A stretch of 64,000 nt of DNA, from positions 83,627-147,626 of the forward strand of contig NZ_JAMYWQ010000009.1 of assembly GCF_024160145.1 (NCBI RefSeq), in the 5' to 3' direction. How positions within the stretch are numbered: position 1 is the stretch's first letter; every line of letters starts with the position of its first letter. The notes under the pieces are model-generated. The model worked only from the letters and a program-made list of their open reading frames with translations. It was not told where the DNA came from and did no database searches. This DNA is from Serratia nevei (GTDB taxonomy: Bacteria > Pseudomonadota > Gammaproteobacteria > Enterobacterales > Enterobacteriaceae). The position numbers were made by a program, and so were the translations under genes. Positions 59,010 to 64,000 of the stretch are shown piece after piece.

Positions 59010-59897
59010 ATGTCCAAACAAGAAGTCTTGAAAGTGGTGCCCGCCCGCTATCCGCTGCGGCTGATCGGCGCGCTGTTTTCGCTGTTTATTCTGGCCGCCA
59101 TCGTGCAATCGGTGGCGGGCAACGCGCGCTGGGAATGGGGCGTGTTCGCCGAGTGGTTCTTCGCGCCGGCGGTGCTGGCGGGGCTGGGGCAAACCCTGCT
59201 GCTGACGCTGCTCGGCACGCTGTTCAGCATCCTGTTCGGCACCCTGCTGGCGCTGGCGCGACTGTCGCGCTCTTACCTGTTGGCGTCGCTGGCCTGGGGT
59301 TATATCTGGCTGTTTCGCTCGCTGCCGCTGATTCTGGTGCTGATCATCCTGTACAACTTTTCCTACCTGTACGACGCCATCTCGCTGGGCATTCCCTTCA
59401 CCTCCGTGGTGTTCGCCAGCTATCCGACCATCGACATTCTCGGCCAGTTCGCCGTGGCGGTGCTGGGCCTGACGCTGGTACAGTCCGCCTACACCGCCGA
59501 GATCATCCGCGGCGGCATCCTGGGGGTGGATTACGGCCAGCACGAAGCGGCGGCGGCGCTGGGCCTGCCGGGCTATCGCCGCACCTTCCGCATCATTCTG
59601 CCGCAGGCGCTGCGCTCCATTATTCCGACCGGCTTCAACGAGATCATCAGCCTGGCGAAAGGCACCTCGATCGTTTACGTGCTGGCGCTGCCGGAGCTGT
59701 TTTACACCATTCAGGTTATCTATAACCGCACCCAGCAGGTGATACCACTGCTGATGGTCGCCACCGTCTGGTATCTGTTCATCACCACCGCGCTGTCGGT
59801 GATCCAATACTACATCGAGCGCTATTTCGCCCGAGGTGCGGTGCGCGAACTGCCGCCGACGCCCTGGCAGAAACTGGCCGGCTGGCTAAAACGTTAG
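59010..59897 (+). CDS. Amino acid ABC transporter permease (YxeN-like)
   Basis: A 295-residue HisMQ-type permease with about six membrane spans. The EAA loop is AAAALGLPGYRRTFRIILPQ near residue 188, and the signature is YIWLFRSLPLILVLIILY. The N-terminus is longer than in GltJ/GltK. A single permease gene implies a homodimeric channel. It lies nine bases before the ATPase gene. Confidence 0.88.
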   Translation: MSKQEVLKVVPARYPLRLIGALFSLFILAAIVQSVAGNARWEWGVFAEWFFAPAVLAGLGQTLLLTLLGTLFSILFGTLLALARLSRSYLLASLAWGYIWLFRSLPLILVLIILYNFSYLYDAISLGIPFTSVVFASYPTIDILGQFAVAVLGLTLVQSAYTAEIIRGGILGVDYGQHEAAAALGLPGYRRTFRIILPQALRSIIPTGFNEIISLAKGTSIVYVLALPELFYTIQVIYNRTQQVIPLLMVATVWYLFITTALSVIQYYIERYFARGAVRELPPTPWQKLAGWLKR

Positions 59898-59906
59898 GAG
59901 ACCCGC

Positions 59907-60734
59907 ATGTCTGAAGCCATTGATTATTACGCCTTGCCCGAACAGCCGGCGCGCAATCTCACCCCGGTGCCGGCGCGCGGCCTGATCGAAATCAGCAACG
60001 TCAGCAAGTTCTTCGGCAAACACAAGGCGCTGGACGACGTCAGCCTGACGCTGCAGCCGGGTACCGTAACCGTGATCCTCGGCCCTTCCGGCTCCGGCAA
60101 ATCGACGCTGCTGCGGGCGATCAACCATCTGGAACGCGTGGACGAAGGCTTTATCCGCATCGACGGCGACTACGTCGGCTATCGCCGCAAGGGCAACCGG
60201 CTGTATGAGCTGAAGGAAAAGGCCATCCTTCGGCAACGCATCAACGTCGGCTACGTGTTCCAGAATTTCAACCTGTTCCCGCACCTGACGGTGTTGGAAA
60301 ACATCATCGAAGCGCCGGTGGTGCACAAGATCCACTCCCGCGAACGGGCGAAAGCGGTAGCCTATGAGCTGCTTGATACCGTCGGGCTGCGCCACAAGGC
60401 GGACGCCTACCCACGCCATCTCTCCGGCGGCCAACAGCAACGCATCGCCATCGCGCGTGCGCTGGCGCTGAACCCGAAGGTGATCCTGTTCGATGAACCG
60501 ACCTCCGCGCTCGATCCCGAGCTGGTCGGCGAAGTGCTGGACGTGATAAAGGGATTGGCGGATCTGGGCGTCACGCTGGTGGTGGTCACGCATGAAATCG
60601 GCTTTGCGCGCGAAGCGGCGGATCGGGTGGTGTTTATGGTCGACGGGCAGATCGTCGAGCAGGGCGACGCCAGGCAAGTGCTGGCTCAGCCGCAGCATCC
60701 GCGCACCGTCAACTTTCTCAACAAAGTGCTGTGA
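59907..60734 (+). CDS. Amino acid ABC transporter ATPase (YxeO-like)
   Basis: A 275-residue polar-amino-acid-type ATPase. Walker A is GPSGSGKST near residue 58, Q-loop [10 protein letters not shown], signature LSGGQQQR near residue 172 and Walker [14 protein letters not shown]. An extra 28 or so residues precede the usual start, and an insertion lies between Walker A and the Q-loop. Last gene of the cluster. Confidence 0.9.
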   Translation: MSEAIDYYALPEQPARNLTPVPARGLIEISNVSKFFGKHKALDDVSLTLQPGTVTVILGPSGSGKSTLLRAINHLERVDEGFIRIDGDYVGYRRKGNRLYELKEKAILRQRINVGYVFQNFNLFPHLTVLENIIEAPVVHKIHSRERAKAVAYELLDTVGLRHKADAYPRHLSGGQQQRIAIARALALNPKVILFDEPTSALDPELVGEVLDVIKGLADLGVTLVVVTHEIGFAREAADRVVFMVDGQIVEQGDARQVLAQPQHPRTVNFLNKVL

Positions 60735-60770
60735 TCGTCGGGGCGCCGCGGCGCCCCGCACCGGGGCCGC

Positions 60771-61280
60771 TTACCGGCCGGCGAAACGCCGCTTCTCGGC
60801 GGCGAAATCCAGCGGGCGGATCCCCTGCTGGTTTTTGTCCTCTTCGGTCAGCAGCGCCGGCGGAATAAACCAGGTCACTTCGAACAGCAGCCCGTCCGGA
60901 TCGTGGCCATAAATGCTTTTGTGCACGCCGTGATCCTCTTCCAGCCCGAGAATACCGCGCTCGGCCAGTTGGTGACGAATGCGCTCCAGCTCCTCCAGGC
61001 TGTCCACTTCCCAGGCCAGATGGTACAGCCCGGCCGGAGGCTCATGCTCCGCCGGCGGCTCGTTGTTGGCGCGAAACACGCCGGCGCGCTGCTGGCCCAG
61101 GTTCTTGCTGAACAGCGCCAAATCGTGATCGTTGTCCGAATCGGCGGCCTGGGTAAACACCGCCCGATCGGGGCTGTCGGACGGCTTGAGCTTGAACCCC
61201 AACACCTGATGATAAAAGTCGGTACTCTGCCGCACGTCGCTGACATACAGCACGGCGTGATTGAGACGTTTGATGCCCAT
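60771..61280 (-). CDS. VOC (glyoxalase/dioxygenase) superfamily protein
   Basis: A 169-residue protein with two beta-alpha-beta-beta-beta modules. Probable metal ligands are the His in RLNHAVLYV near residue 7, the His in GLYHLAWEV near residue 88 and the Glu in GLLFEVTWF near residue 137. That pattern fits extradiol-dioxygenase-like or glyoxalase-like proteins. The ATG at 61280 follows AAGGAA. It converges with the ABC cluster and is divergent from the CSD gene. A role in the neighbouring cluster is not indicated. Confidence 0.85.
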   Translation of the reverse strand: MGIKRLNHAVLYVSDVRQSTDFYHQVLGFKLKPSDSPDRAVFTQAADSDNDHDLALFSKNLGQQRAGVFRANNEPPAEHEPPAGLYHLAWEVDSLEELERIRHQLAERGILGLEEDHGVHKSIYGHDPDGLLFEVTWFIPPALLTEEDKNQQGIRPLDFAAEKRRFAGR

Positions 61281-61446
61281 CGATATTCCTTTTTCGCATT
61301 GAATGAAGTCAGCCTGAACATAGCATGTGGGGGCAAAGCCGCTAAATGCCGTTATCGCATGACTAAATGCCGCCCGCGCAATCTGTCGCTGCAAGGCATT
61401 CCGCGCTATCATAAGCGCTGTAGAGAACCCTTTTGTGAGAATAGCG

Positions 61447-61926
61447 ATGAACGGCAAGATAACGACTTTTTTTGAAGACAAAGGCTTCGGCTTTATTACC
61501 GACGAGAACGGAGAAAATCGTTATTTTCACGTGATTAAAGTGCAGAACCCGGAGCTGATTAAGAAAAATGCGGCGGTGACCTTCGAGCCGACCAACAACA
61601 CCAAAGGCCCGTCGGCTTATGCAGTCAAAGTGTTGGCGCCCAGCAAATACATCATCATCGCCAACGAAAGAATCAAGATCGCCAGCATCAAGTCTTTCAA
61701 CACCTTCACCAAGGAAGTGCCGGTCAAAGCCGACGTGGATAAAGAGAACACCGTGCTGTCGGTCGGCCTGCTGATGAACCGCATTCGCCCGCAGTCCGAA
61801 GACCAGGCGCAGGCCATGCAAACGCTGCGCATGCTGACCATCACCACCTTCCAGAACACCACCCATACCTTCTCCGAGCACGAGATCGATATGGATGAGA
61901 CCATCAAGGCGCTAAAAAGCCTGTAA
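61447..61926 (+). CDS. Cold-shock-domain protein with unassigned C-terminal domain
   Basis: A 159-residue protein. Residues 1-65 form a cold-shock domain: MNGKITTFFEDKGFGFITDENG carries RNP1, but RNP2 is RYFHV instead of VFVHF, and the usual tryptophan is absent. Residues 66-159 form a separate, mixed alpha/beta region (KYIIIANERIKIASIKSFNTF, SEHEIDMDETIKALKSL) that I do not recognise. I chose the ATG at 61447 because MNGKITTF is the normal CSD start. It is convergent with the diguanylate cyclase gene. Confidence 0.8.
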   Translation: MNGKITTFFEDKGFGFITDENGENRYFHVIKVQNPELIKKNAAVTFEPTNNTKGPSAYAVKVLAPSKYIIIANERIKIASIKSFNTFTKEVPVKADVDKENTVLSVGLLMNRIRPQSEDQAQAMQTLRMLTITTFQNTTHTFSEHEIDMDETIKALKSL

Positions 61927-61950
61927 GCGCCGGTTGCCCAGCGTCGAGCC

Positions 61951-63411
61951 CTAACGAAACAGGATATGCTCGACGCTGTTGCCGTTCACCACGTTGAACG
62001 ACTCCACCCGATTTCGCCCCTGCGACTTGGCGCGATACAGCGCGATATCCGCCATATTCATCAGCTGCTCCAGCGATTTCACCTCGTTCATCGCCAGGCT
62101 GGCGACGCCGACGCTGATGGTGATTTTCAACGCCTGCTTACCTTCCCCCTGCAGCTCCGTCTGCTCCACCAGCCGACGCAGATGTTCCCCCAGCGCCACG
62201 CCCTGCGCCGCCAGCGCGCGTGGCAGCATGATGGCGAATTCTTCCCCGCCCAAACGGCCGAACAGCTGGTCGTGCCGCAGCTCGCGCCGCACGATGTGCG
62301 CGAACGACGCCAAAACCTGATCGCCGGCGCTGTGGCCGTGCGTATCGTTGATCTGTTTGAAATGGTCGATATCGATCAGCAGTAACGACACCGCCTCTTT
62401 AGAGCGGTGCTTGTGCTCCAGCAGCTCGCCCGCCTTGCGCGTCATCGCGCTGCGCGCCAGCACCCCGGTCAGGAAATCGTGGTTGGCGCTGTGCTCCAGA
62501 CGCCGCATCAGCTTGCGGTTGGCGGCGATGGAACTGGCGAGGATCAGCGGGCCCATCACCAGCATGGCGATGCCCAGCCGGGCGGACATCAGCGTATCGA
62601 GGAAGGCGTTATGGTTGTTCGGCGTTTCATACATCATCAGATTGGCGGAGATGCTGCTGATCTCGGTCATGCCGGTCAGCAGCGTCAGCAACGTCACGGG
62701 GAACAGCTGGTAGCGCACCGCGCACCACAGCAACGCCGGGATCGGGAAGGCGATAGCGCCCGGCCCGCCGATATAGACGCTGAACCCCAGCGACAACAGC
62801 AGCGCCAGCAGCGGCAGGCAGCCTGTCAAACGCCAACGCACCTGCATGCGCAGCAGCTGCTTCAGCCGCGGTGCCGCCATCAGCACCGGCAACAGCAGCA
62901 AGGTCGTCGAGAACTGCTCGCTGAACCAGGCCAGCCAGGCGACCACCACCGTGTTGTTGTACAGGCTGTCGTTGCGCAGCACCGACAGCGTCGACGCCAC
63001 CGCCGCCCCGGCCAGACTGGCGCTGAACATATAGAGTATCGCCTGGGGTTTGCCCATACGCCGCTGAGATTGGGGCAGCAGCAGCATAACGCCGTAACCG
63101 ACGGCGATCAGCGACATATTGCAGGCATTCAGCCACAGTGCCAGCGACCAGCCCTCACCGGTGCTGAGATCGGCGGCGACCATGCCCAGATAGGTGGTAA
63201 GCCAGCCCAGGGGGGTGGCATAAGCGGGTTTACGCAGCAGCAGGCCGAGCAGAATCGCATTCACCGGCCAGAATAAAGAAAGCGAACCAATCGGCCGGCT
63301 AAGAATACCGACCAGGGAAAGTAAAAAGGCCAGCATGAAAAGGTTGATCAGCTGAACCGTAAGCGGCAGGCCGTGCCTGGCGTTTATTCTGGCGTTCATC
63401 GCCGCGCCCAT
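61951..63411 (-). CDS. MASE1-domain diguanylate cyclase
   Basis: Likely c-di-GMP synthase of the inner membrane, 486 residues from this start. An N-terminal MASE1-type domain has about eight spans (SLFWPVNAILLGLLLRKP is typical). A GGDEF domain from about residue 310 carries DHDFLTG-type NHDFLTGVLARS, LLLIDIDHFKQINDTHGHSAGD and LGGEEFA. The I-site position reads RHDQ rather than RxxD, so product inhibition may be lost. The start is uncertain: ATGs at 63411 and 63399 and a TTG at 63471 are in frame, none with a good ribosome site. Confidence 0.85.
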   Translation of the reverse strand: MGAAMNARINARHGLPLTVQLINLFMLAFLLSLVGILSRPIGSLSLFWPVNAILLGLLLRKPAYATPLGWLTTYLGMVAADLSTGEGWSLALWLNACNMSLIAVGYGVMLLLPQSQRRMGKPQAILYMFSASLAGAAVASTLSVLRNDSLYNNTVVVAWLAWFSEQFSTTLLLLPVLMAAPRLKQLLRMQVRWRLTGCLPLLALLLSLGFSVYIGGPGAIAFPIPALLWCAVRYQLFPVTLLTLLTGMTEISSISANLMMYETPNNHNAFLDTLMSARLGIAMLVMGPLILASSIAANRKLMRRLEHSANHDFLTGVLARSAMTRKAGELLEHKHRSKEAVSLLLIDIDHFKQINDTHGHSAGDQVLASFAHIVRRELRHDQLFGRLGGEEFAIMLPRALAAQGVALGEHLRRLVEQTELQGEGKQALKITISVGVASLAMNEVKSLEQLMNMADIALYRAKSQGRNRVESFNVVNGNSVEHILFR

Positions 63412-63873
63412 ATATTGATAATAACCAGAATAATAATGTGCATACTCTCTCGCCCGGCCAGTGAGGGACAAACAACCCGGATTTCAACCAAAAAAGCCAG
63501 ACAAATCAACAATAAAAAACATTAACATTTAATTAACAGAATTTTCTTAGCCCAATGCGGCCGCAGCGGGATCCCTCGCTAACCGCCGGGAAATAATGCC
63601 TGCTCTGCTGTCAGCATAGCGCATCGCGTAATAGGCCGCCGACGGCGTTAATTACATTAATAAATTTATGGTTATTGGTCATTGCATGATGTTTGAATAA
63701 CAACGCGATTATTTTCCTGCAACTGGGCCGCCCGTGCAATAACAACCCAAAAAAAGCCCGCGTGAAGCGGACTTGCTTGAACAGCCGTTATTCATCATCT
63801 GCCAGTGCAGCCGCGTACTATAGCGATAAAAACTTAAGCCGACCTTAGCAACAAAAAACCCGGCCTAGGAACC
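63412..63873. other. Intergenic region between the diguanylate cyclase and the IS end
   Basis: This 462-base, AT-rich region has no ORF I can support. It includes the upstream region of the cyclase gene, a candidate short minus-strand transcript (63749-63822), and an A/T-rich stretch from 63480 to 63700 in which I see no further structure. Confidence 0.5.
63749..63822 (-). ncRNA. Candidate small RNA with promoter-like start and terminator
   Basis: On the minus strand a TATAGT hexamer (63817-63822) lies about 45-60 bases upstream of AAGTCCGC/GCGGGCTT (63754-63774), a hairpin with one G-U pair followed by seven U. The short AALADDE reading between them has an in-frame stop just upstream, so it is not a gene end. 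No clear -35 is present. Expression is untested. Confidence 0.3.
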
Positions 63874-63886
63874 TAATGCCGTTCAC

Positions 63887-64000
63887 TTAAGCCTCACGTG
63901 ACTTATAGCTGAATGGATATTTAGGCGGAACATAAAGCACCGAACGATCATATCTTCGGTGCTTTCTTTTTTCCGGCAGAATGAAGGCCTTTACGTTTTC
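63887..64000 (-). CDS. IS4-family transposase, C-terminal 37 residues (partial)
   Basis: The frame is open from the window edge to a TAA at 63887-63889. It reads ENVKAFILPEKRKHRRYDRS and ends with VLYVPPKYPFSYKSREA. The basic, proline- and tyrosine-rich tail is like the C-termini of IS4-group DDE transposases. A perfect hairpin lies inside it (AAAGCACCGAA 63934-63944 with TTCGGTGCTTT 63955-63965), followed on the plus strand by a T-run. It would stop transcription entering from the left. Only the end is visible, so the family call is tentative. Confidence 0.5.
   Translation of the reverse strand, partial: ENVKAFILPEKRKHRRYDRSVLYVPPKYPFSYKSREA
63934..63972 (+). terminator. Inward-facing terminator within the IS end
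   Basis: An 11-bp perfect stem with a 10-base loop is followed by CTTTTTT on the plus strand. It overlaps transposase codons on the opposite strand. Confidence 0.65.

Larger units (their letters stand above)
63874..64000 (-). mobile_element. End of an IS4-like insertion sequence (runs off the right edge)
   Basis: TAATGCCGTTCACTTAAG (63874-63891) resembles the terminal inverted repeat I remember for IS4 (TAATGCCGATCAGTTAAG). It is followed directly by the 3' end of a transposase-like frame whose stop lies within the repeat, a layout common in this family. Confidence 0.5.

Noticed and set aside
63781..63813. Gene end reading AALADDE on the minus strand just before a terminator
   Set aside because: An in-frame TAG lies two codons upstream of it, so no gene can end here unless it was disrupted.

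Overview
The window is chromosomal DNA from an enterobacterium of the genus Serratia, most likely S. marcescens or a very close relative. The 885-residue periplasmic chitobiase, the 480-residue signal-less chitinase C and the chitoporin operon closely match the S. marcescens chitin system as I remember it. Almost all other genes follow the Escherichia coli order from pgm-seqA to cspE. The DNA is GC-rich, coding density is high, and no prophage, integron or CRISPR array is visible. An insertion-sequence end appears at the extreme right edge.

Layout. (1) 1-4.4 kb: pgm (5' part), seqA, ybfF, ybfE, fldA and fur with its Fur box. (2) 4.6-19.6 kb: a chitin and amino-sugar block. It holds the leftward chiP-chiQ-chb operon, glnS, the divergent nagE and nagBACD units, and chiC. 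Together these cover chitin cleavage, chito-oligosaccharide uptake, hydrolysis to GlcNAc, PTS uptake, deacetylation and deamination to fructose-6-phosphate, with NagC as regulator. The chiP ribosome-binding site is complementary to the seed of the small RNA ChiX. (3) 19.8-22.4 kb: asnB and a six-gene tRNA operon (Met-Leu-Gln-Gln-Met-Gln). (4) 22.4-34.6 kb: ubiF, miaB, a yjdM gene, ybeZ-ybeY-ybeX-lnt, the glutamate/aspartate ABC operon gltIJKL with a sigma-54 promoter, and rihA. (5) 34.7-50.1 kb: azoR with an unusual tail, ybeL, leuS-lptE-holA-nadD, rsfS-rlmH-mrdA-rodA-rlpA, dacA, ybeD, lipB-lipA and tatE. (6) 50.3-54.5 kb: a MASE2-type diguanylate cyclase, a decayed acetyltransferase, a fluoride riboswitch with crcB, a 31-residue membrane peptide, a TetR/MFS efflux pair and cspE.

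(7) 54.8-60.7 kb is the most interesting accessory block. It encodes an M20 amidohydrolase, a flavin-dependent monooxygenase, a GNAT acetyltransferase and a complete polar-amino-acid-type ABC importer. This is the same set of protein families as the Bacillus subtilis yxeKLMNOP operon for S-(2-succino)cysteine breakdown (import, N-acetylate, oxidise, deacetylate, release cysteine). The substrate here is an inference. (8) 60.8-64 kb: a VOC-family protein, a cold-shock-domain protein with an unassigned C-terminal half, a MASE1-type diguanylate cyclase, a possible small transcript, and the 3' end of an IS4-like transposase.

I did not find a clearly unprecedented multi-gene system. The best candidates for follow-up are the sulfur-scavenging block, the sigma-54/NtrC-like architecture before gltI, the hairpin-occluded small membrane ORF after crcB, the azoreductase tail and the cold-shock-domain fusion. 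All family names come from recognising sequence motifs by eye. No database search was run.
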